A DNA stretch of 64,000 nucleotides, from the NCBI GenBank assembly GCA_019915135.1, contig JAHLMK010000014.1, positions 124,001 through 188,000 of the forward strand, written 5' to 3'. This document shows, one piece after another, positions 54,192-64,000 of this stretch. Position numbers and translations under genes: made by a program. The notes beneath the pieces were generated by a model. It did not search any database. It was not told where the DNA came from and worked only from the letters and a program-made list of their open reading frames with translations. How positions within the stretch are numbered: position 1 is the first letter of the stretch; each line of letters begins with the position of its first letter. This DNA comes from Strobilurus pachycystidiatus (Eukaryota > Basidiomycota > Agaricomycetes > Agaricales > Physalacriaceae).

Positions 54192-57185
54192 ATGCCAGTC
54201 AGAGTGTTCATGGGTCATGGTGGGCCTTTGCCTACAAAGGCATGGTGGGAGACAATAAATGAATCTGGTGGGCAAGCTTTCGCTCACTTGAATATGATTC
54301 GGGCTGACGACACAGCAGACCCTTTCGACGCATTGGAAGAATGGTCGAAATGTGTAAATGCTGCACGTCTGGATATAGACAAGTATATCCAGACATGGAG
54401 GAACGAGATGGATACCTTCCTTGTCTTCGTGAGTACACATTCTGCATTTTTTCTCTCTCTAAAGCGAGGCTGATTCTCTGACTAGGGCTCCTTGTACTCT
54501 GCAATCGTTACTGCGTTCTTGATTGACTCGTACAAATGGCTACAGTTGGACTCCACGGACGCCACCGTTACTCTCCTCCTGCAAGTTTCCGCGCAATTGG
54601 CAGATGGCACAAAGCCCGCTGCTTCCTTACCTTCCTATTCTCCGACATCTGCTCAGGTTGGGATCAATGTTCTCTGGTTCACAAGCCTCGTCATGAGTCT
54701 GACGGGGATTCTACTGGCCATCATGATCAAGCAATGGCTCAGCGAATACACTTCTCCAGCCGGCACATCGTCCCCAAGGCATACGCTAGCCATCCGGCAG
54801 GCACGCGTCGATAACTTGAAACGATGGCATATCAATACAATCGTGGACTGGCTTCCCATGTTCTTCATCTCGTCGTTGTTCTTGTTCTTTGCCGGTTTGG
54901 CCACGTTACTCTACACCTACAGCACCGTCGTGGGCTCCGTGACCATCGGCTTGGTATCGATTCCCCTCCTCATCTTCATCATGACCTCCATTCTGCCGAC
55001 GTTCTTTTCTTCCTGTTCCTACCGCTCCGTCCAAGCATACCTCGCTACAGTCATAATTGGTCCAATACTCGCACTCTTCACCAGGCGACGGCTTGTTTGG
55101 GATATCCGTGAAGCCTGGGAATCCGGAGCAAAAAGGGCGCGTGTAGAGCCTCGCGCGCTGCTTTGGATCCTGCGAACTATCTGTCCATGGACACCTTCCC
55201 TATACCCGACCGTGTCAGCTTGCACTCGCAGCCTCAGCTCCATCGTGGCGCCCCGAGCCGTATGCGATCTTTATCGCTACAGCATCCTGGACGAGAATGT
55301 CAGGTTCAGCAAGGTGCAGGCACGCAGATGGCAGTTGTTGATCGGTGCGGACGAGTTCGAGAAAACTTGTTCGTTGTTGGCCGATGGAGCGAAATCGATG
55401 CCAAGCGGTCAAGAGTGGCAAGGGGGGGAGGCTGAGGATCTCATTGACTACGTGAAGACCATGGCGCTTTTCTTCACACTCTTCTCACCCGAGTACTTGA
55501 CGAAAGGTCGTAGGTTTGAAGAGTACCATCCGGCGCCCATCTTCCGCAAAGGTCTGAAAGTGATGATTGAGATTGCGACTGGAGACAAGTTACCCAAGGG
55601 TCTTCCGATAGCGCAGCAGGAAGAATTGGAGGGCTTTGTCCTGAGCCAGCTTGAGATCATCAATGACTTCGAATGGCCAACATATGGGGACGTTGCGCAA
55701 CCACGTAAGTTTATGTTCCACTGGCTCGACGGCTGTAATCTGACCTGTCACAGCATCGGAGCTTTTATCGCCTCTGACCAACGCAGCCATCCGGGCACAG
55801 GAAAGATATTCGCCATTGTTTGTCACCCTCTCGACGCTTGCCATCGGGATCACGCGCCGCATGTCCGTGGCCGAGTTTCAACAAAACCGAGATCAGATTG
55901 ATTCTCTTCTGCAAAGCATGACCGCTTTTATAAAGAATTTTGACGCACCGAAGGAGTTGTTTAGTCCCAAGCGAGCCATGTCTCGCTGGATGGCTGTCTT
56001 GTTCGATGGCTATAGCGGTAGCGATGACGGGAACTCTGCCATCCAAAACTGGGATCTCGATGATGCTCAGATACAGCGCGAGATACGACATTTAGTCGAT
56101 GCGGCGGACAATACGCATTGCGATATATGGGACAATAGCCAGAACCATCGGTATCGTCTACTAGTCGATTTTGGAGATGCTGAGGTGTGTCCTTTTAGTC
56201 CAGCATGATCTCGGTTGACTTTTGATTCCAGAACATTGCGCAATCATACACGGAAAGCGCTCGTTTCACCGTGGCAAGCAAGGATCCTTGGTCAAAGGAG
56301 CATCGTGAATTCTGGAAAGCTCGACTTACGGAAATCGAAGGACATAGGGCGGTCGACACTCTGCTCAAGTCGGTGCCTCGGACTCCCGGGCTACAGACTG
56401 TCCATGACACCTTCCGAGTTCTGCTTGAGGCAATCTCGAGTTGTGACTCTACTTCCGCTTTGGTACCTGCCGGAATTTCCAAGATTCTAGACGTATATAT
56501 TTTCCGACAAACCACTAACGACCAATGTCCTAGTGGCACTCGCCCGTTGCGAACCCACATCGTGCAATCACTGTCCAGAATTTTCCACGACGTTTACATC
56601 CAAGACCACAACAAGTTCTATCTCGACGACAAAACGTCTGCACAGCGTAGGAGTACAAGTATCATCGTGGATATCGGTTCACTTATCATGTTGCCAGTTT
56701 CAATGTCTCTTCAGGCCGTTCTGGAGGCTCTCGTTCAAGAAGAAAGCACCTCGTCAATCTTACCGGCCTCCCTCCTTACCACGCCAGTAACTGCTGCCGT
56801 CCTAGAGACCTTGACGTGCATCCACGAAACCGATTTCCCTTGTCTGTCACTCCTGAAAATCCAAACGGCTCAACTATTCCAAGCGTTGCAACGGGTAGTC
56901 GCGCAGAAAGATACATACGTGGGAGACCTTGCCGTAGGATGGATCAAGGCGCTCAGAAAGATGAAGTACCGCAACACAATGTTCTTTGGCACAGACGGAG
57001 AAAAGGAGGCCGCTTCAAGGGTGACATCGGAGGTCCGTAAGTTTCTTCAGCTCATACAGGATAATCCCGATGTTATGTCCAAAATCGTGACTGATTCGGA
57101 AGCATACCTCTCGTTTAAAGTCAACTGTTCATGCTTTAACCTCCAAGTTGACTTCAGGGGTGATGTTGTATCTCAAAGAGAGTAA
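54192..57185 (+). CDS. DUF6535-type membrane protein
   Basis: Four exons (54192-54428, 54486-55704, 55754-56184, 56232-57185) give 946 aa. The DUF6535 block covers roughly residues 15-200: WWETINESGGQAFAHLNMIR, WSKCVNAARLDIDKYIQTWR, the first TM (LYSAIVTAFLIDSYKWL), then VLWFTSLVMSLTGILLAIMI, and MFFISSLFLFFAGLATLLYT with VSIPLLIFIMTSILPTFF. These TM segments and the order resemble the large DUF6535 family of Agaricomycetes. The rest is soluble, leucine-rich and without recognisable enzymatic motifs. The function of the family is unknown. A truncated copy lies on the opposite strand at 25590-26529. The start at 54192 is used because MPVRVFM is also conserved in the decayed copy. Confidence 0.85.
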
Positions 57186-57388
57186 CTAGCAGTACATGTA
57201 CATGATTCAAATTGTTCTGAGTTGCTATAGGAGAAGTTTACATCGTCGACTGCACAAGCACAAACAGACCACAAATCACAAGCATGCGGAGCGCGTTCGA
57301 GGCCGTCGGCACATAATGCCGAGCGGTGGCAGTGCAAATTCGATTCCCACAAGCGACTTGCCTCCGCGAACACCCTCCTCCTACCAGC

Positions 57389-59111
57389 ATGCCCAAGATT
57401 CGCAACGAGTCCCGCGCCAGCTCGAGCAGCTCGCCGCAGCGCGACAGCAAGTTCATCGTCTTTACCGATGGCAAACGACGCGTTTTGCTGACGAGGAACA
57501 TCCTGTCGGGCTCCTACGATGTGCGTCGCCCAGCGTCGCGGAAACACGCGTTTTGCTGACATATACACCCTCAGGACGCGTTAGACGTGCTTTCAGGCCA
57601 TTTTAGCAGCATCCCACGCAGTAAAATGACGCTGCAGACCAATACACTCGAGGCATGCGAAGGGGAATACGTCGACATTCCGCGAGAGAGCTGGTCAGAG
57701 GCTCTGCCACACCTGTACTCTGTGATGCTCGTGGAAGGAGACGAGCAGCCACCACGGCCAAGTAAGCTGCACAACCCCTACCATTTCTTACGACTGAACG
57801 CGTCGTTGCAGCACCCCGGGCGTCATCTTCGCTGTTAACGCCTGAATCCTCACTCTCCTCCATCGATAAAACAACCATCACCATCCAGGGCTCGACAGGC
57901 AAACGCGTCGAGTTTGAGGTCAAATCGCTTCACGGCCTCGTCTCATCTCTGTTGACATCCTATTGCTCGCATCTGCAAGTCGAATACGCGTCCACAAATC
58001 TGTACAACGGTACCACACTGCTCAGCAAAACGGAGAGTTTTGTCGCTCAAGGGGTCTCGAACGGCGCGATTCTGACTGCGCACACTGGCTCCCTTCCACA
58101 TACACCCACAAAGCAAAAGTTCACTTTGTACATCGTCGATGGCAGTGAACGATACGGATTCATGGTCTCCAGCAACACGCTCATCTCGTCCATACGAAGC
58201 TCCTACATCAAACGATTCCAAAAGGGCGGAGACGACCATACACCAGCCTTTGAATACGACGGCACTCGGCTTCTCGACAGTGACCGTGTAGGCGACCATG
58301 GCATACAGGAAGGTGGCGAGATACAGGCCTTCCAAGAGCAGTGCGGGGGCAAGCCTGTCATATACCTCTTCTCTCCCAAGCCCATCCAGGCGTGTGTGCG
58401 CCTGTCTCTCGTAAAGGAGTGGTCGTTCTCCGCAATATATCCGGTCGTACCTATCAAAACTTACGCTCCCATCGGTCAGACGCTGGAGTGGCGCGTCGAC
58501 ACGCATTCGGATGGCACGTTAACGGAACAGACGACTGGTCTTAGAGCCAGTTATTTGTTTTGGGAAGCAGAGTATGTTGAATCTCTTGTACTTTACCCAT
58601 TGCTTATCTTCGCTCCAGGACGAACTCTATACGGCCATTGTCGCCACCTCCATCGCCATCGGACGGTCCAGTATTCAACCCCGTGCACAGTACACTGACG
58701 GACGCTGATTCCGTCGTTCTGCCCGTCTCGAAGATAACACCATACCTGGACGCGTCGCTGTCCGCTCTTTCATTACACGTCGAAGCCAGAACATCATTCA
58801 TCACGTACTGGCTTCCCTCTCTTCTCAAACACACGCACGTCGCGCTCCGCTTCGTGCCGCAAGCCGCATACGAAAAGGCGGCACCGATGGAGATCTCCCC
58901 GCAACCCGATGTGTTGACGCGCGTGTTCATGCTATGGAAAGGCGTCAGCGAAGCCGAGCTGAAATCTGGCGCGTGGAAAGAGGCAGTTCAGCGTGCGACC
59001 ATGGATGTCGAGGTGTGGAAGGGAGTTGTCGGAATACAAGAGTATCCTAGCATGCATGACCAAAGCGTGTTTAGGGTGCTAGAGTGGGGTGGGATGGAGG
59101 TCAAAATATAG
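57389..59111 (+). CDS. multi-ubiquitin-like-domain protein with SUMO-like module
   Basis: Four exons (57389-57520, 57575-57761, 57812-58571, 58619-59111) give 523 aa. Three ubiquitin-like segments can be read: FIVFTDGKRRVLLTRNILSG, TITIQGSTGKRVEFEVKSLH with NLYNGTTLLSKTE, and a clear SUMO-like one, FTLYIVDGSERYGFMVSSNT...FEYDGTRLLDSDRVGDHGI followed by QEGGEIQAFQEQCGG. The GG is at residues 285-286. It is followed by KPVIYLFSPKPIQACVRLSL and a C-terminal beta-rich domain (WSFSAIYPVVPIK, GLRASYLFWEAET). The C-terminal KPVIYLF domain is common in basidiomycete proteins of unknown role. Whether the GG is a processing site is not known. A non-ATG upstream extension was ignored. Confidence 0.85.
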
Positions 59112-59966
59112 AAGAAGAAACGAGATCTAGTGGCGGGTAAAAGTTTATTGCATCCAAGGCATCGCATTCATCCATCCATCCATACCGTAATTTAATACCA
59201 ATCTACAGACTGTATATAGTCGGAATTCAGGTGTTTCTGTTTCTCTTTCTACAAGGGATTCATCCAGTGTTCGTCAACGAACAAACTGACGCGTTGATAT
59301 TAGGCAGACCAGCTCGCCTTTGGTCTCATTGTGGGTCTGGACTCCAGAGGCTATACCGTCAAGATTGCATTCGAGAAAGCTGAGTAGGTTCATTTGTTAA
59401 GTTGAACAGTGTCGCCATCTGATCGCTCCAGAAAAGTTAGCTACTATCTGCTCATTAATGATTTGAGAAGATTCACTATTTGAGGTGTTTCCACCGTGTG
59501 CGTCCCTGTCCCATTCAGCGGTTGGTGGTCCGTGCAGTAACATCTTTCTGTCCTGATCTAAATTGACGCATCAAGCGCCCATACATAACTAATTGTTAAC
59601 TCGGATCAAGGTCCCGAATCGCATCTGAATGTCGCACCAGCTGTATGGTCAGGACTTGACCTGGAAGTGCTAAAGCGCTCATATTTCGAAGGACGAATTG
59701 AAGCAAGAAGGTCTGCACTTTCTGTGCCGACTCTACTATCCAACTTGTGATCATCACACCAAAGCATTTGGACGGGGTCGAGTCTCATTGCGATGAAGAC
59801 CGCCCTGAGAGCGCCCATCTTTCCAAGTCAGAATCTGCACTTCTACAAAGGGGACGATGTTTCATCGCGATAACACCACCAGGACGTGGATACAAAAGGG
59901 CCTGTCCACGAATCAATAGCATACATAAGGACCTGTCCACGAGTCAATCCCTCATCGTCTCCCACC
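59112..59966. other. intergenic, promoter of first AIM24-like gene
   Basis: No gene supported. Near the 3' end, CCTGTCCACGA(A/G)TCAAT occurs twice (about 59901 and 59931). A block ATCGCGATAAC...ACCAGGA near 59865 also occurs upstream of the second AIM24-like gene. Confidence 0.5.
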
Positions 59967-61160
59967 ATGTCGCACCACCACAATCCCTCGCAGTCTGGTC
60001 AGTATGCCCCTACGTACGGTATGCCCCAGGCGCCTGGTATGCCATACATGCCTCAGCAAGGACCGCCTCCCATGCATCTGCAGGGAGCGCCTCCTACCAT
60101 GGCTACCGTCAATGCGGGCCACAGCTCCGCCATTATCGACACCACTGGCTCCTTCGAAGGCATGCATTACCAGGTCAATCACCGCGACAGCAACAGCATC
60201 CTGTCGATGCGCCTGCAGCCGGGTTATCAAGTCAAGGGCAAACCAGGTTCGATGGTCGCGATGGAGGCGTCTGTTCAAATCAAAGGAAAGGTAACTACCC
60301 TTCATCATTGTCTCAGGCGCTCTGGTTGTTGATCTATACTATTCAGATGAAATTCAGGTACGAATGAGGAAAGGCTGCCGTGATACGATGCGTACTGAAG
60401 TCAACCTTTTATTCAGTTTCACGAAGATGATTACAGGAGGCGAGGTACGCTTCCCTTGCGGGGTCCTTTTTGGCTGCGTCTAATCATCTAATGTGTGTAG
60501 ATGTCAGAGTCGATCTTCACTGGTCCTGGCGAGGTGCTGCTAGCGCCCGACATCTGGGGCGATGTAGTTCCCATCATGGTCGATCGTACGTCCTTCTATG
60601 TACAGGCGCGTTTTCATGGGCGCTCACAGACTTTCTAAAGCCAGCACCACCTGGAGCGTCGGTAAAGACGCGTTCTTAGCTTGTTCGATGGGTATAACTC
60701 GTACCTCCAAGTCCCAAGGTTTAACGAAGGGACTATGTACGTACCATCGCGCCAAGCTATCCCCAGCGACGGTTGACGCGTCTTTCATGCAGTCTCTGGC
60801 GAGGGATTATTTGTGTATCAGTTCGCTGGTCAAGGCGTCGTATTCGTGCAGAGTTTGGGCGCCATCGTCCAGAAGCAACTCCGTCCCGGAGAAGAATACA
60901 TCGTCGATAACGGGCACCTCGTTGCTTGGACTGCAAAATACAAAGTGGAGAGAATCCAAGCTGGCGGATTCCTGTCTGGATCACATACTGATGAGGGATT
61001 GGTTTGCCGGTATGTCATTTCAACCTCACTTGTAAGGTCTATATGATTGATATCTTTGCTTAGGTTCACCGGACCTGGAACGATCTTCATCCAGACACGA
61101 AATCCCGAGGTGCTGGGACAGTGGATCGCAGCCCAATTGCCATCATCATCATCGTCTTAA
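59967..61160 (+). CDS. AIM24-family protein, copy 1
   Basis: Start MSHHHNPSQSGQYAPTYGMP, with a Gln/Pro/Met-rich tail (QGPPPMHLQGAPP). Then SAIIDTTGSFEGMHYQVNHR, DSNSILSMRLQPGYQVKGKP and GSMVAMEASVQIKGK. Short exons then give MKFRFSFTKMITGGEMSE, SIFTGPGEVLLAPDIWGDVV, PSTTWSVGKDAFLACSMGIT, then FSGEGLFVYQFAGQGVVFVQ, SLGAIVQKQLRPGEEYIVDN and GHLVAWTAKYKVERIQAGGF, ending FTGPGTIFIQTRNPEVL. This is the AIM24 domain, named from yeast 'altered inheritance of mitochondria 24', and the Gly-rich FTGPGTIFIQTR end is typical. No mitochondrial targeting peptide is obvious. Copy 2 follows 808 bp downstream in the same orientation. Confidence 0.88.
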
Positions 61161-61967
61161 CACAATGTTACATGTGTACAGTATAAAACCAAAGAGTTCT
61201 TTATTCGCGCTCCGTGATACAGTCAAGTGTTAGAGAGAGGAAACCGACCAGGACGTACCCAGAGAATGGAATCCGCAGGGCGACGAAGATCAACATCCGG
61301 AGAGCGGGTACGGAGCCTACGAGCGAAGGCTGCAAAGCAGAGAGATCCCCACGGACCGAAAGATCTGTCTCACCACGCAGAGCCGGTAATTACTATGGAT
61401 GTGTATGCATGAAGCATACGAGGCGGAGACATACTGGCTCAAGTACTTGGACAAAAGATGGGAGAGGTACAAATGTGCCATATGTGCAGATATACTACTC
61501 ACGAGATGCAAGGCAGAAGGCCGAGCAGCAGTGTGGGGGTAATCTGTGGAAAAAGTTTTGGGAAAAATATGGCTTTCACTGTTCTACGTCAGTAACCCCT
61601 GCAGGACGCTGTAACTTTGAGCGGGACGTGGCGGGAGACACTGTATGGTCGTCGGTCGAGTTGATGCCGCCTGCTAGATCAATTCGGGTGCATTATTTCG
61701 GAAATCGGTCCGTACAGTCAAAGTCTCAGGTCTGCCTTCTACCGTCTGCTCACTCGCTTCTTTCGACGTTAGAGGCGCACTTCAGTGCCACCTTATGCTC
61801 CGTGTCGAAACCTGAACTTCTCTTCAATAAACACAGGATCTACATCCTTGACATTCATTCTTGTGCTCCGCAGGATCGACGTTTCGTCGCGATAACGTTC
61901 ACCAGGAGGCTGTTCCTTCGAATTATATAGCATCCAGTCCTCGAACGAATCCCTCATTGATTCCACC
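61161..61967. other. spacer between AIM24-like copies
   Basis: A 238-codon frame spans 61214-61930, but its beginning is not an ATG and the residues show no domain; it is treated as a chance frame. The end holds the ATCGACGTTTCGTCGCGATAAC block shared with the region upstream of copy 1. Confidence 0.5.
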
Positions 61968-63196
61968 ATGTCGTACCACCACAACCCCTTACAGTCTGGT
62001 CACTATGATCCCACGTACGCAATGGCGCAGATGCCCCAGGCGCCTGGCATGCAACCCATGCCTCCGCAAGGACCACCTCCCATGCCTGCGCAAGGACCGC
62101 CTCCCATGCCTACGCACGGACCGTCTTCCATATACCTGCCACAGGGAGCGCCTTCTACCATGGCTACCGCCAATGCGGCCCAGAGTTCCGCCATCATCGA
62201 CACCACAGGCTCTTTCGAAGGCATGTACTACAAGGTCGATCACCGCGATAGCAACAGCATCCTGTCGCTGCGCTTGCAGCCGCACTATCAGGTCAAAGGC
62301 AAGCCCGGCTCGATGGTCGCAATGGAGGCGACTGTCCAGATCCAAGGAAAGGTACCTTCCCTCCATCCTTGAGCGCTCTCATGGTTGATCCATACTATTT
62401 AGATGAAATTTAGGTATGCTGAGAGGCTGCTCTGATATAATGTTTGTAACTATATCCTCCATTCAGCTTCAAGAAGATGATTTCAGGAGGCGAGGTATGC
62501 TTCTCCTCTTTGTGCTCTTTTCGCAGAGTCTCATTGACAATGCAGATGTCGGAGTCGATTTTTACCGGTCCCGGAGAGGTGCTCCTCGCGCCCGACGTTT
62601 GGGGCGATATCGTTCCCATCTTAGTCGATCGTACGACCTTCTATGTATAAGCGCGTTTTCATGGGGGCTCATAGACTGTTTAAAGCCAGCACCACCTGGA
62701 GCGTTGGTAAAGACGCGTTCTTAGCTTGTTCGATGGGTATTACTCGTACCTCCAAGGCACAAGGCTTATCAAAGGGACTATGTATGTACAATCGCGCCAA
62801 GTTGTCCCCAGCGAAACTCAACGCATCTTCCATGCAGTCTCTGGCGAGGGATTATTTGTATACCACCTCACTGGTCAAGGCGTCGTATTCGTGCAAAGTT
62901 TGGGCGCCATCGTCCAGAAGCAACTTCGTCCCGGAGAACAATATATCGTTGACAACGGACATCTCGTCGCTTGGACTGCACAATACAAGGTGGAGAGAAT
63001 TCAAGCTGGCGGATTCCTTTCTGGGTCACACACTGATGAGGGGTTGGTTTGCCGGTATGACATTTTAACTCACCTGTGAACTATATGATTGATATATCTG
63101 CTTAGGTTCACCGGGCCTGGGACGATCTTCATCCAGACACGAAACCCCGAAGTGCTGGGACAATGGATCGCAAGCCAGACGTCATCCCAGTCCTAG
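61968..63196 (+). CDS. AIM24-family protein, copy 2
   Basis: Same exon structure and very similar protein to copy 1. The start is MSYHHNPLQSGHYDPTYAMA, and the QGPPPMP tail is expanded in this copy (three tandem PPPMP-type units plus THGPSSIYL). The core follows: SAIIDTTGSFEGMYYKVDHR, DSNSILSLRLQPHYQVKGKP, SIFTGPGEVLLAPDVWGDIV, SGEGLFVYHLTGQGVVFVQS and FTGPGTIFIQTRNPEVLGQW, ending in Ser/Gln. The protein-level similarity exceeds that of the flanking DNA, so it is a duplicated gene under selection rather than a recent unselected copy. The role in mitochondria is by family name only. Confidence 0.88.
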
Positions 63197-63226
63197 CGCA
63201 GTGTAACATGTAATTAAGATGAAACA

Positions 63227-63573
63227 GGCCCCCTGATAATATGGTTCCAACTTCGATCCAAAAGAGCCAAATTTGACCGTTTTCAAAATTTGACTCCGAT
63301 CCATAGAGCCAAATATGGCCATCCGTGGGGACCAAACTGCAGTGCCGATGGGCCAAAAAGTGGTCACAGTTGGTGTGCCCGAGTGGCGCGAGGGCCAAAA
63401 AATGCCATATTGGGGAAGTCGGGGCGCCGCAGGCGCGAAAATGGGTGGCGCAGGAGCCCGAGCGCGACTGAACTCCGATTCAAAGGGCCAAAAATGGCCA
63501 AAAATCTAAAAATCGGCAGAGCCAAAAACAGGTCTCGCCGAATCGGAGTTAAAAGCCTATCGACGGGGGTCCT
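63227..63573. mobile_element. Mutator-like MITE with 9-bp target duplication
   Basis: GATGAAACA occurs at 63218-63226 and 63574-63582, directly flanking a 347-bp segment. Its ends are imperfect inverted repeats: GGCCCCCTGATA...AACTTCGAT on the left, and on the right strand AGGACCCCCGTCGATA...AACTCCGAT. A 9-bp duplication is characteristic of Mutator-like elements. The interior contains several GGCCAAAAAATG / CCAAAAATGGCC motifs and no ORF of note. It lies 30 bp after the stop of AIM24 copy 2 and 67 bp from the dynamin stop. Confidence 0.7.
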
Positions 63574-63640
63574 GATGAAACATTCCTGTACCATACTAAC
63601 ACGAATCTAAACGAGCTCCATCACAAGATAAAATTGATCT

Positions 63641-64000
63641 CTACAAGTCGCCGGAAGAAGCAACCATCGTGAAACGAGCTAGCTCTTGGACGACTTTCTC
63701 TAAGCGCTTCTTCCTCGCTTCCAATTCCTCCCTTCTGGCTGCGATGTCGGGGTCCTCTGACACGAGCTTCGCACAAGCCTTGATGCCCTCTTCAGATCCC
63801 AACTTGAGCCTCTCGAGCAGCTTCGTCTGGAGGACCCTACCAACTACCTTGACGAACCGAATGTCAATCGTGCTAGGAAGGTTGTCGATAACGCGCTGCG
63901 TACGGACTCGTGAGATCAATGACAACAAGACGGATGGAATGGTACGAACATTGAACGAGACCTGGAAGTACCCGCTCACTTCCGCCATGACCTTCATCTC
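63641..64000 (-). CDS. dynamin-like protein, C-terminal GED part
   Basis: Partial gene; the 5' part is to the right of the window. The visible exons read MKVMAEVSGYFQVSFN, an intron (GTTCGT...CGCAG), then RVIDNLPSTIDIRFVKVVGR, RLKLGSEEGIKACAKLVSED and DIAARREELEARKKRLEKVV to a TAA near 63641. This matches the GTPase effector domain (GED) of dynamin/Mx-type GTPases of fungi, where it forms the stalk end that stimulates GTP hydrolysis and self-assembly. The GTPase domain is out of view, so the type (membrane fission, mitochondrial or Mx-like) cannot be told. Confidence 0.75.
   Translation of the reverse strand, partial: EMKVMAEVSGYFQVSFNVRTIPSVLLSLISRVRTQRVIDNLPSTIDIRFVKVVGRVLQTKLLERLKLGSEEGIKACAKLVSEDPDIAARREELEARKKRLEKVVQELARFTMVASSGDL

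Noticed and set aside
61214..61930. A 238-codon frame between the two AIM24-like genes
   Set aside because: It starts at a non-ATG codon, has no domain, and overlaps the promoter block shared with copy 1.

Overview
This is a stretch of nuclear genome from a filamentous basidiomycete, most likely an Agaricomycete. The evidence is dense genes split by many short introns (about 40-60 nt, GTRNGT donors and CTNA-type branch sites), several Agaricomycete-type F-box proteins, a DUF6535 membrane protein, an NCS1 permease, an MFS transporter, AIM24-like proteins and Rossmann-fold reductases. No prokaryotic or organellar features were seen. Many genes are visible only after splicing, so the coordinates below are gene spans from start to stop codon, and the main exon joins were checked by reading frame.

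Layout. 1-12 kb: partial GT61-like glycosyltransferase (-), NmrA-like reductase (-), F-box gene (-), small four-TM protein (-), PITH-domain protein (-), F-box/LRR-like gene (+), PP6/Sit4-type phosphatase (-), ELYS-type nucleoporin (+). 12.5-22.5 kb: a 109-aa six-exon gene (+), then an MFS transporter (-) whose intron carries a 6.3-kb terminal-inverted-repeat transposon. That transposon has CACTG ends, a 3-bp target duplication and ~575-bp TIRs, and is filled with a 93-bp satellite and two nested miniature elements. 23.5-32 kb: F-box gene (-), a decayed DUF6535 copy (-), another decayed gene (+), a Rossmann-fold protein (-), a second copy of the F-box/LRR-like family (+), and an acetoacetate-decarboxylase-like gene with a 6-nt exon (+). 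32-38 kb: a duplication-rich patch built from pieces of the F-box gene at 36.5-38.2 kb, with one unrecognised gene (-). 38-54 kb is mostly housekeeping: 6-phosphofructo-2-kinase (with a dead bisphosphatase site), NCS1 transporter, KEN-box protein, Ran1/Vhs1-like kinase, Yra1/ALY mRNA-export factor, KIN17 and a NMNAT/POF1-like nucleotidyltransferase. 54-64 kb: intact DUF6535 gene, a multi-ubiquitin-like-domain protein containing a SUMO-like module ending in Gly-Gly, a tandem pair of AIM24-like genes, a Mutator-like miniature element and the 3' end of a dynamin-like gene.

The most notable items are: (1) the transposon placed 4 nt from a splice acceptor, with satellite and nested MITEs inside; (2) the SUMO-like domain ending QEQCGG inside a longer protein, a possible processing site; (3) two micro-exons (6 and 15 nt) and a GC-AG intron; (4) the bisphosphatase catalytic His replaced by Ser; (5) gene decay and shuffling of F-box and DUF6535 copies. 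Functional names rest on motif recognition by eye; no database search was run.
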